Positions 1 through 6,766 of a DNA stretch of 9,619 bases are shown here, one piece after another; the first letter of the stretch is position 1, and the number at the start of each line of letters is the position of its first letter. The stretch lies in contig JAJYGO010000085.1 in the NCBI GenBank assembly GCA_021785115.1, positions 1 through 9,619 on the forward strand. Direction: 5' to 3'. This DNA comes from Chloroflexota bacterium (lineage in GTDB: Bacteria > Chloroflexota > Limnocylindria > Limnocylindrales > CSP1-4). The translations under genes and the position numbers were made by a program. Under the pieces are notes generated by a model, which was not told the origin of the DNA, searched no databases, and was given only the letters and a program-made list of their open reading frames with translations.

Positions 1-26
1 GACCGACCGGGCCGGGCCTCGTGGCG

Positions 27-50
27 GGCGGGCGCTCCCGGGCGTCCGCC
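27..50 (-). terminator. Possible GC-rich terminator hairpin after the helicase operon
   Basis: An inverted repeat directly follows the stop codon of the last operon gene (it shares one base with it). GGCGG at 27-31 pairs with CCGCC at 46-50, and CGC at 33-35 pairs with GCG at 42-44, with one mismatch between the arms (A-C in minus-strand RNA) and a 6-base loop. No T-tract follows on the minus strand, so it is only a candidate. The remaining bases at the left edge (1-26) show nothing recognisable. Confidence 0.35.
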
Positions 51-367
51 TAGGGCTGGGAGGTGTCGGGCCGCGGGGCGGGGACGAGGTCGATGGTGCG
101 CACGCGTCGCGTCCGGCCCGCCTCCGTCCGGACGTTCGCCGCCGGGATCACGCCCCCGGCGATCGACTCCACCACCGCGGTCTCGCCGGCGTACAGGCCC
201 CCTCCCAGGATCGTGACCCGCATGCCGACCTCGATGCCGGGCCGGCCGGTCCCCGCCTGGCGGTTGATCACCGCCACGGTGGGCGGGGTCACCTGCGGGA
301 CGTAGGCGGGCGCCGGCCCCTTGGAGCTGCGGGGCGGCGGGTAGTTCGGGCGGCGCTTCTTGGTCAC
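50..367 (-). CDS. Small basic protein with a KOW-like (SH3-fold) segment
   Basis: This 105-residue protein has an unknown function. The GTG start at 367-365 overlaps the TGA stop of the upstream gene (GTGA), so translational coupling is likely; no good Shine-Dalgarno sequence precedes it. Residues 1-30 are basic and proline-rich (start [12 protein letters not shown]). Residues 45-72 (IEVGMRVTIL, then GGLYAGETAVVESI) have the pattern of a KOW motif: hydrophobic-x-G-x-x-V-x-I, a glycine turn, then Y-A-G and a valine-rich strand. KOW motifs occur in NusG/Spt5 and several ribosomal proteins and bind RNA or protein. It is third in a cluster headed by an RNA helicase, which fits an RNA-linked role, but that is inference. 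A longer in-frame reading exists upstream, but it overlaps both neighbours and was not chosen. Gene call fairly sure; KOW assignment moderate. Confidence 0.72.
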   Translation of the reverse strand: MTKKRRPNYPPPRSSKGPAPAYVPQVTPPTVAVINRQAGTGRPGIEVGMRVTILGGGLYAGETAVVESIAGGVIPAANVRTEAGRTRRVRTIDLVPAPRPDTSQP

Positions 368-627
368 GAGCGCCCGCCGCGCCCGGCGCGGCGCTGGGCC
401 TTCGGCGGCTTGGGCTCGCGGCCGGGGCGCGGGGGATTGGGCTGCGTGCCCGGCGGCTGGTTCGCCGGCGGGGCGACCGGCCCCCTGGCGCGCGCCGCCT
501 CCACCTCGCGCTCGAACGCCCGGGCGGCCTCCGGCGGGATGGAGGCGTACCAGGCCGCCTCGATCTGCTTGGTCCGCTCGGACTCGGCAGCGCGGCGCGC
601 ACGCTCGTACGGCGACTGCTTGGTCAT
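364..627 (-). CDS. Small basic protein, helical N-half and proline/arginine-rich tail
   Basis: This 87-residue protein is not recognised. Its ATG (627-625) overlaps the TGA stop of the rhlE-type helicase gene as ATGA. A good ribosome site (GGGGAGG) lies about 8 bases upstream, inside the helicase 3' end. Its own stop overlaps the next GTG, so the three genes form a tightly coupled cluster. Residues 1-48 are rich in A, R, E and K (start [20 protein letters not shown]) and should be mostly alpha-helical. Residues 49-87 are a low-complexity P/R/K/G tail that looks disordered and could bind nucleic acid. There is no signal peptide, membrane segment or cysteine. An accessory RNA-binding partner of the helicase is a reasonable guess from position and charge only. 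Confidence 0.75.
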   Translation of the reverse strand: MTKQSPYERARRAAESERTKQIEAAWYASIPPEAARAFEREVEAARARGPVAPPANQPPGTQPNPPRPGREPKPPKAQRRAGRGGRS

Positions 628-2024
628 CGGGTTGCCCTCCCCTTCGTGGTTGCCGCGCTGGAGTGGACGGCCGGCGCGATCCCCGCCGCGCGGCGGAGCC
701 GCTCCCCCGGCAGGGCGACGGGGTGGCGCGCGGCAGCGCCACGGACGTCACGGCCCGACGGCATGCCGCCTCGCCGCGGGGCGGGGGCGGCCCGTCGGCC
801 GGCGCCACCGCGAGGGGCGGCGCCGGCGGAGCGGAGCCGGATCGGCTCGGCGCGCACGGAGCGGTCGGGCTCGAGTCCGGGGATCACCGTCGACGGCAGC
901 GGCCGCTGGAGCAGCCGCTGGATGTCGCGCAGGAGGTCGGCCTCGTCGACGCAGACGAGCGAGATCGCCTGGCCGCCGACGCCGGCGCGGCCGGTGCGGC
1001 CGATGCGGTGGACGTAGTCTGAGGCGACCATCGGCAGCTCGTAGTTCACCACGTGCGGCAGCGCCTCGATGTCGAGGCCGCGGGCGGCGATGTCGGTCGC
1101 GACGAGGATCCCCACCCGGCCCGCCTTGAAGTCGCCCAGCGCGCGGACCCGCTGCGCCTGGCTCTTGTTGCCGTGGATGGCCGCCGCGGCGATCCCGTCC
1201 CGGCCCAGCTGCTCCGCGAGGCGGTTCGCGCCGTGCTTGGTGCGGGTGAACACGAGCGCCTGCGACACCCGGCCCGACGCCACGAGGTGGACCAGCGCCT
1301 CCCGCTTGCGCTCGCGGTCCACGGGGATGACCACCTGGTCCACGAGCTCCGCGGCACTGTTCCGGGGCGCCACGTCCACCGTGGCCGGGTCCACCAGCAG
1401 GCCCTCGGCGAGGTCGCGGATGTCGCTCGAGAAGGTGGCCGAGAAGAGCAGGCTCTGCCGCCGCGCCGGGAGCAGCGCCAGCACGCGCCGGATGTCGCGG
1501 ATGAACCCCATGTCGAGCATCCGGTCCGCCTCGTCGAGGACGAGGATCTCGACCCGCGAGAGGTCGATCGTCCGCTGCGCGACGTGGTCGAGCAGGCGCC
1601 CGGGCGTGGCGACCACGATCGGGGCGCCCTTGCGCAGCGCGCTCGCCTGGGGGCTGAAGCCGACGCCGCCGTAGATCGCCGCCGAGCGGACGGGCCGGTG
1701 CCGGCCGTAGGTGCGGACGCTCTCCTCGACCTGGAGCGCGAGCTCGCGGGTGGGCGCCAGCACGAGTGCCCGGACCGGCGGGGGGACCCGGCCGGGGGCC
1801 GCCGAGCGCGCCGTGCCGGCGGGGTCGCCCTCGCCGAGGCGCTGGAGCATGGGCAGCACGAACGCGGCCGTCTTGCCGGTGCCCGTCTGGGCGGCGGCCA
1901 GCAGGTCGCGGCCGGCGAGGACGATGGGGATGGCCTTGCGCTGGACGGGCGTGGGCTCGGTGTAGCCCTCGTCGACCACTGCGCGCAGGAGGTGGGACGC
2001 CAGCCCGAGGCTGTCGAAGGACAT
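624..2024 (-). CDS. rhlE: DEAD-box ATP-dependent RNA helicase, RhlE type
   Basis: This 466-residue superfamily 2 RNA helicase unwinds short RNA duplexes using ATP; family members act in ribosome assembly, mRNA turnover and cold adaptation. All core motifs are visible: start MSFDSLGL with the Q motif ending at Q28, motif I AQTGTGKT 45-52, Ia APTRELALQ from 90, GG 119-120, ATPGR 139-143, DEAD 164-167, SAT 195-197, LVFTRTK 257-263, [10 protein letters not shown] 309-318, and [10 protein letters not shown] 339-348. The stretches around MLDMGFI, KHGAN and IHGNKSQ closely match the E. coli RhlE pattern rather than DeaD or SrmB. The last ~80 residues are a basic A/R/G/P-rich tail, typical of RNA-tethering tails. 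ATG 2024 is chosen over a longer in-frame start at 2243 because homology begins with MSFDSL and AGGAGCG lies about 9 bases upstream. It heads an overlapping three-gene cluster. Confidence 0.96.
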   Translation of the reverse strand: MSFDSLGLASHLLRAVVDEGYTEPTPVQRKAIPIVLAGRDLLAAAQTGTGKTAAFVLPMLQRLGEGDPAGTARSAAPGRVPPPVRALVLAPTRELALQVEESVRTYGRHRPVRSAAIYGGVGFSPQASALRKGAPIVVATPGRLLDHVAQRTIDLSRVEILVLDEADRMLDMGFIRDIRRVLALLPARRQSLLFSATFSSDIRDLAEGLLVDPATVDVAPRNSAAELVDQVVIPVDRERKREALVHLVASGRVSQALVFTRTKHGANRLAEQLGRDGIAAAAIHGNKSQAQRVRALGDFKAGRVGILVATDIAARGLDIEALPHVVNYELPMVASDYVHRIGRTGRAGVGGQAISLVCVDEADLLRDIQRLLQRPLPSTVIPGLEPDRSVRAEPIRLRSAGAAPRGGAGRRAAPAPRRGGMPSGRDVRGAAARHPVALPGERLRRAAGIAPAVHSSAATTKGRATR

Positions 2025-2041
2025 GGAGGATGCGCTCCTGA

Positions 2042-2066
2042 GGGCCCTCCCGCAGCAGCGGGGCCC
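2042..2066 (-). promoter_or_regulatory. Leader hairpin just upstream of the rhlE ribosome site
   Basis: GGGCCC at 2042-2047 pairs with GGGCCC at 2061-2066, extended by CGC/GCG across a 3-base bulge and closed by a 4-base loop. If transcription starts near 2145, this lies in the 5' untranslated leader shortly before the AGGAGCG ribosome site. Long structured leaders are known for cold-regulated helicase genes, but control here is inference. Confidence 0.35.
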
Positions 2067-2151
2067 GGTCAGGGCAGGCAGTTGGATCGAGATCGGGCGG
2101 CACCATGGCCGCGGACGCAGACCGGAGCGTCCATCGAGCGCGAAGAGGGAG

Positions 2152-2157
2152 AGTGTA
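2152..2157 (-). promoter_or_regulatory. Candidate -10 element for rhlE
   Basis: TACACT on the minus strand matches 4 of 6 bases of TATAAT and is one of few A/T-containing hexamers in the region. No convincing -35 sits 16-19 bases upstream. It would give a leader of about 120 bases. Weak call. Confidence 0.25.
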
Positions 2158-2403
2158 CCGCATCTGCGCTCGAACCCCCGAGAACGCAGGCGAGGATCGC
2201 CCGGGGCGCTCCCCGGATCGGGCGTAGAGTAGGGTCCCGGCATCCCGCCGGCAGCCGCTGCGAGGTGCGGGATTACCAGTCAGGCGCTTGTCCCGAGTTC
2301 GGGAACGTTCCACGGCGCCGCGGCGCCACCCCTGCTCGATCACGACGCGCTCCGAGAGCCCACCGCGCAGGAACTGGCAGAGACAGCCGAGGAAGAGGTC
2401 GGC

Positions 2404-3810
<1,407 letters not shown>

Positions 3811-3875
3811 GGGAGGCGAGGGGTGGGCGTTGGCGGCGAGGTTGCCGCCGTCGTCCGCGTCGCCGCCGGAATCGA

Positions 3876-3907
3876 GACGGCCCCGGGGCGTTGGCCCCGG
3901 GGCCGTC
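3876..3907. terminator. Bidirectional terminator hairpin between convergent genes
   Basis: A perfect 14-bp inverted repeat (3876-3889 with 3894-3907) closes a GTTG loop. It sits between the sigma stop (3810, plus) and the zinc-ribbon stop (3923, minus), where a shared terminator is expected. Neither strand has a T-tract after the stem, as is common in very GC-rich genomes, so the mechanism is unproven. Confidence 0.6.
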
Positions 3908-3922
3908 GCAGGCCGCTGAGAT

Positions 3923-4261
3923 CTACCGGCTGCGGAAGCAGTCGGAGCAGTAGACGGGCTTGCCGCTGGTCGGGTTGAACGGGACGCGGGCCTCGCGCCC
4001 GCAGCTCGAGCAGGTCGCCGAGAACATCTCGCGCGGCCCCGAGCTGTAGGAGGAGCGGCCGGACCCGTAGGACGAGCCGCCGTAGGACGAGCCGCCGCCG
4101 TAGGACGAGCCGCCGTCGCGGGCGGCCTTCTTGGCGGCCCGGCAGGACGGGCAGCGGCGGGGCTCGGTGAAGCCCTTCTGGGCGTAGAAGTCCTGCTCGC
4201 TGGCGGTGAAGGTGAACTCCGACCGGCAGTCGCTGCAGGTGAGGGTGCGATCCATGGTCAC
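3923..4261 (-). CDS. Double zinc-ribbon protein with Ser/Tyr/Gly-rich linker
   Basis: This 112-residue protein has two predicted zinc sites. The first uses C9-x2-C12 and C37-x2-C40, with FTFTASEQDFYAQKGF between them, and matches the probable zinc-ribbon family (zf-trcl). The second uses C84-x2-C87 and C105-x2-C108, ending VYCSDCFRSR, and matches the CxxC-x17-CxxC family. Residues 50-75 form a linker of repeated SSYGG units. The cellular role of this family is not established; nucleic-acid binding is often assumed, and the protein should be cytoplasmic. GTG 4261 is chosen because AAGGAG lies 6 bases upstream. ATG 4255 (110 residues) would leave a 12-base gap. It appears to be a single-gene unit: the gap to the upstream exporter genes is 288 bases and contains a hairpin. 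The ribosome site may be masked in a leader stem. Confidence 0.92.
   Translation of the reverse strand: MTMDRTLTCSDCRSEFTFTASEQDFYAQKGFTEPRRCPSCRAAKKAARDGGSSYGGGSSYGGSSYGSGRSSYSSGPREMFSATCSSCGREARVPFNPTSGKPVYCSDCFRSR
4066..4113. repeat. In-frame short tandem repeat (15/18-base unit)
   Basis: CGTAGGACGAGCCGC occurs at 4066-4080, 4081-4095 and 4099-4113, the last two separated by three extra bases. A diverged copy lies near 4045-4059. On the minus strand this encodes the SSYGG units of the zinc-ribbon linker, so unit gain or loss keeps the reading frame. Confidence 0.85.
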
Positions 4262-4262
4262 G

Positions 4263-4332
4263 AAAAACTCCTTGCTCCGGCCGGTCGAGCGGGTTCCTGA
4301 TGACCCGCATTGCGGCGAGAGAAAGGAGTTCC
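4263..4332 (-). promoter_or_regulatory. Possible ribosome-site-masking leader structure of the zinc-ribbon gene
   Basis: In minus-strand RNA, AACUCCUU (4330-4323) is perfectly complementary to AAGGAGUU (4273-4266), which contains the whole Shine-Dalgarno sequence of the GTG at 4261. Two G-U pairs (4331/4265 and 4332/4264) extend the stem to 10 pairs. Inside it, GCGGGU and ACCCGC (4308-4303 with 4294-4289) form a second 6-bp stem with an 8-base loop. The structure only matters if transcription starts above 4332, which is not shown. The far arm could instead be the ribosome site of a small plus-strand reading frame at 4334. Confidence 0.45.
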
Positions 4333-4333
4333 G

Positions 4334-4498
4334 ATGGCTTTGGCCGGATATGGGTGCTGGTACCCGGCACTCCCGGGCTGCCGCGAATGGTGCGGCACGA
4401 CGGGCGCGCGGTCAAGTGGGATTGTCAGCGTCCCTCCGCGACGGCGTGCAGGCGGGGCCCGCCGTAGAGCGCGAGGCGCCCACCGCCCGGCTCGATGA
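4334..4498 (+). CDS. Possible cysteine-containing small protein
   Basis: ATG 4334 follows AAAGGAG by 5 bases, an excellent ribosome site, and opens a 54-codon frame (start MALAGYGCWYPALPGCREWC). The first half has three cysteines and two tryptophans in 20 residues. The second half (from ~41) is a run of R, G and A typical of random frames in GC-rich DNA. The end runs to the edge of the exporter terminator hairpin. No homologue is recognised and no promoter is evident. It may be spurious, since the same AAGGAGTT can be read as half of an inverted repeat. Confidence 0.22.
   Translation: MALAGYGCWYPALPGCREWCGTTGARSSGIVSVPPRRRAGGARRRARGAHRPAR
4387..4415 (-). promoter_or_regulatory. Weak promoter candidate for the zinc-ribbon gene
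   Basis: TTGACC (4415-4410, minus) matches 5 of 6 bases of the -35 consensus. A 17-base spacer leads to CACCAT (4392-4387), a poor -10. If used, the transcript would include the masking stem. Low confidence. Confidence 0.2.
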
Positions 4499-4500
4499 CG

Positions 4501-4526
4501 ACCTCCTGGGTGTTCACCCTGGAGGT
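4501..4526 (-). terminator. Terminator hairpin after the ABC exporter genes
   Basis: ACCTCC (4501-4506) pairs with GGAGGT (4521-4526). One T-T mismatch follows, then GGGT/ACCC closes a 4-base loop. It begins 24 bases after the permease stop on the minus strand. No T-tract follows. Confidence 0.55.
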
Positions 4527-4549
4527 GCGCCGGACTCGAGGCGCAGCGG

Positions 4550-5671
4550 CTACTCCCAGCGGAAGAAGCGGGCCGAGACCGTCAGGCACACGAGGAACCA
4601 GCCTGCGAGCACGGCCACGTCCACGGGCAGCGGCGCGAACGCCGAGCCGCTGACCATGACCTGCCGCAGCGCGTCGCCGAGGTAGGTCAGCGGCAGCAGC
4701 GTCGCGATCGGGCGCAGGACGCTGGGCATGATCTCGAGCGGGAAGAAGACGCCCGAGAGGAACATCATCGGGAACTGGATCACCTGCACGATGCCGTTGG
4801 CCGCCTCCTCGGTCCGGGCGAAGGCCGCCACCACGTAGCCGATCGAGATGAAGCTGAGCGCGCCGAGCACGACCAGCGCCGCCATGACCCACAGCGAGCC
4901 CAGGACCTGGACCCCGAACACCGCCACCCCGATCCCCACGATCAGCACCGCCTGGACCAGCCCGATGAGCAGCCGCAGCAGCACGTTGCTGCCGACGAGC
5001 GTCCAGCGCGGCAGCGGCGTCGCGCCGAGGCGCTTGAGGATCAGCTTCTCGCGCTGGGCGACCAGCGGCACGGCCCCGAACACGCCCAGCTGCATCAGCG
5101 CCATGCCCAGGATGCCGGGCACGAGGTACGCGGCCGAGGTGAGGTCCTGGGTCTGGAGCGTGCGGTCCGTGACGCCCAGGGCCGGCGAGCGCCCGGTGAG
5201 GGTGACGTTGAGCGAGGCCACGACCTGGCTCGCGACCTGGCGGATGGTGGTGCTGGCGGTCTGCTGGCTCGGGTCGGTGTAGACCTCCAGCGTCGCCGCA
5301 CTCGACGGCCCCGCCGCGCCCGGCGAGCCCGGGCCCCCGGACGCGGCCGCCACGGACGCCCCCAGCCCGGCCGGCACCACGATGATCCCGTTCAGGGCAC
5401 CCTTCTGCATCGCTTGGCGGCTGGCCTGGAGGGTGCCGTCCTCGAGGTGGAGCAGGGGCACCTGGCCGAACGCCTGCCGCAGACCCGCCGACGCGGCCGT
5501 GCCGTCCTGGTCCACCCAGCCCACGTTGTAGGTCGTGTCGCCGCCGCCCGAGAAGATCGCCCCGAACAGCAGGATGAAGATCACCGGGAAGGCGAGCGTC
5601 CAGAACAGGGCCGTCCGGTCGCGCACGAAGCTGCGGATGTTGGCGCGGGTGAGCATCACGAGGGCGTGCAT
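4550..5671 (-). CDS. ABC-2 type transporter permease
   Basis: This 373-residue inner-membrane permease is the partner of the ATPase encoded just upstream. Visible layout: TM1 about 21-40, a large extracytoplasmic domain about 41-179 with a Gly/Pro/Ser-rich insert (111-125), then TM2 180-205, TM3 227-253, TM4 258-283, TM5 291-313 and TM6 349-368. The segment from QFPMMFLSGVFFPLE to LLPLTYLGDALR is the hallmark of the ABC-2 permease family (ABC2_membrane_3 type, which includes antibiotic and polyketide exporters). It begins 25 bases after the ATPase stop with a strong ribosome site (AAGGAGG, 5 bases before ATG), so one mRNA is likely. Substrate is unknown; drug or lipid-linked export is typical of the family. 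Length is normal and the frame intact. Confidence 0.95.
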   Translation of the reverse strand: MHALVMLTRANIRSFVRDRTALFWTLAFPVIFILLFGAIFSGGGDTTYNVGWVDQDGTAASAGLRQAFGQVPLLHLEDGTLQASRQAMQKGALNGIIVVPAGLGASVAAASGGPGSPGAAGPSSAATLEVYTDPSQQTASTTIRQVASQVVASLNVTLTGRSPALGVTDRTLQTQDLTSAAYLVPGILGMALMQLGVFGAVPLVAQREKLILKRLGATPLPRWTLVGSNVLLRLLIGLVQAVLIVGIGVAVFGVQVLGSLWVMAALVVLGALSFISIGYVVAAFARTEEAANGIVQVIQFPMMFLSGVFFPLEIMPSVLRPIATLLPLTYLGDALRQVMVSGSAFAPLPVDVAVLAGWFLVCLTVSARFFRWE

Positions 5672-5696
5672 CGCGGCCTCCTTGCCTCCCGGGCGG

Positions 5697-6665
5697 CTAC
5701 TCGCGCAGCGCGCGGCCGGTGAGGTCGAGGAAGACGTCCTCGAGCGTCGCCCGCCGGATGCCGAGGTTGCGGGGCTCCAGGCCGAGCTGCTCGGCCCGGC
5801 CCAGGAGCGCGCCGATCGTCGCGGAGACGTCTCCGGTGTACAGCACCGTCACCCCGTCCTCGAGCATCGCCCGCTCCACGCGCGGCAGCTGCTCGAGCTC
5901 CGGGACGGAGAGCCCGGGCAGCGTGTCGAAGAACACGGCGCGCTCGTGGAACCGCCGCGTGACGAGCGCCTCCACCGTGCCCGACTCCAGCACGCGGCCG
6001 TGGTCCATGATCGCGACCCGGTCGCACAGCTGCTCCGCCTCCTCCATGTAGTGGGTCGTGAGCAGGACCGAGGTGCCGCCCTCGCGGAGGCGCAGGACGA
6101 GGTCCCACAGCGAGCGCCGGGCCTGGGGGTCCATGCCGGTGGTCGGCTCGTCGAGGAACACGAGCTCCGGCTCGTTCACCAGCGCGAGCGCGACCGAGAG
6201 GCGCTGGCGCTGGCCGCCCGAGAGCTGGCGCGTCTGCGCGTGGCGCCGCTCGCCCAGGTCGACCGCCTCGAGCAGCCACGCCGTCGGCCGGCTGCGCGCG
6301 TAGAAGGAGCGGAACAGGTCGAGGACCTCGACGACGGTGAGGAACGGGTACAGCGCCGCGGTCTGCAGCTGCACGCCGACGCGCTCCTTGATGCGGTCGG
6401 CGTGGTGGGCGGCGTCGATGCCCAGGACCCGCACTGTGCCCTCGTCGGGGCTCCGGAGCCCCTCGAGGATCTCGACCGTGGTCGTCTTGCCGGCGCCGTT
6501 GGGCCCGAGCAGGCCGAAGATCTCGCCGCGGTGGACCTCGAAGCTGATGCTGTCGACGGCCTGGACGTCGCCATAGCGCTTGCGGAGCCGGGCGACCTCG
6601 ATGACGGCGCCGTCACCGGTCGCCGGCGTCGCCGCCCCGTCCTGGCCGCTCGGGCTGATCGCCAT
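5697..6665 (-). CDS. ABC transporter ATP-binding protein (DrrA/CcmA-like)
   Basis: This 322-residue cytoplasmic ATPase energises the ABC-2 permease encoded next to it. Motifs numbered from ATG 6665: Walker A GPNGAGKT 54-61, Q-loop glutamine 101 (LQTAALYP), signature LSGGQRQRLS 148-157, Walker B LVFLDEP 168-174 followed by TTGMDP, and H-loop histidine 205 (TTHYMEEAE). The C-terminal ~90 residues, ending LEDVFLDLTGRALRE, are the extension found in DrrA-type exporters (DUF4162-like). All catalytic residues are present. An in-frame TTG at 6674 would add three residues. Neither start has a ribosome site, but TAGACT lies just upstream, so a leaderless mRNA starting near the ATG is plausible. Substrate unknown. 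Confidence 0.96.
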   Translation of the reverse strand: MAISPSGQDGAATPATGDGAVIEVARLRKRYGDVQAVDSISFEVHRGEIFGLLGPNGAGKTTTVEILEGLRSPDEGTVRVLGIDAAHHADRIKERVGVQLQTAALYPFLTVVEVLDLFRSFYARSRPTAWLLEAVDLGERRHAQTRQLSGGQRQRLSVALALVNEPELVFLDEPTTGMDPQARRSLWDLVLRLREGGTSVLLTTHYMEEAEQLCDRVAIMDHGRVLESGTVEALVTRRFHERAVFFDTLPGLSVPELEQLPRVERAMLEDGVTVLYTGDVSATIGALLGRAEQLGLEPRNLGIRRATLEDVFLDLTGRALRE

Positions 6666-6673
6666 CGGGGGCA

Positions 6674-6679
6674 AGTCTA
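6674..6679 (-). promoter_or_regulatory. -10-like element for a leaderless ABC operon transcript
   Basis: TAGACT on the minus strand ends 8 bases before the A of ATG 6665, with no Shine-Dalgarno between. This spacing fits transcription starting at or within about two bases of the start codon, as in leaderless mRNAs of high-GC bacteria. No clear -35 is seen. Confidence 0.35.
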
Positions 6680-6740
6680 GCCAGCCGTCGGATCGGCGCA
6701 GGATTCGGCCCCGGCTGTACCGGCGGACTCCCGATCAGGC

Positions 6741-6764
6741 GGCCCCGCGGTCGGCCCGCGGGCC
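6741..6764 (-). terminator. Terminator hairpin after the propeller gene
   Basis: CCCGCGG (6744-6750) pairs perfectly with CCGCGGG (6756-6762) around a 5-base loop; GG/CC extends it past one bulged base. It lies 2 bases beyond the propeller gene stop on the minus strand and ahead of the ABC operon, separating the two transcripts. No T-tract. Confidence 0.5.
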
Positions 6765-6766
6765 TG

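Larger units (their letters stand above)
2025..2403. other. Divergent intergenic region, rhlE / sigma gene
   Basis: This 379-base region lies between the helicase start (minus) and the chosen sigma start (plus), and should carry promoters for both. It contains a leader hairpin close to rhlE (2042-2066), a minus-strand -10-like TACACT (2157-2152) and a plus-strand -10-like TAGAGT (2225-2230). From 2233 to 2403 the sigma reading frame is open without an ATG, GTG or TTG start, and its last ~25 codons look protein-like (acidic, ending ETAEEEVGV). No RNA gene was recognised. Confidence 0.6.

Noticed and set aside
368..808. Long N-terminal extension of the KOW-like gene
   Set aside because: It would overlap the 87-codon gene and the helicase 3' end completely. 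The GTGA overlap gives a simpler start.
2025..2243. 73-residue N-terminal extension of the helicase
   Set aside because: The extension lacks helicase similarity and covers a probable promoter. The RhlE-type start MSFDSL with its own ribosome site is better.
4277..4284. CCGGCCGG palindrome as an operator
   Set aside because: An 8-base GC palindrome is expected by chance in DNA of this composition; nothing else supports a binding site.
5535..6680. A 381-codon plus-strand frame opposite the ABC ATPase
   Set aside because: The minus strand holds all ABC motifs in one intact frame; the plus frame has no family signature.
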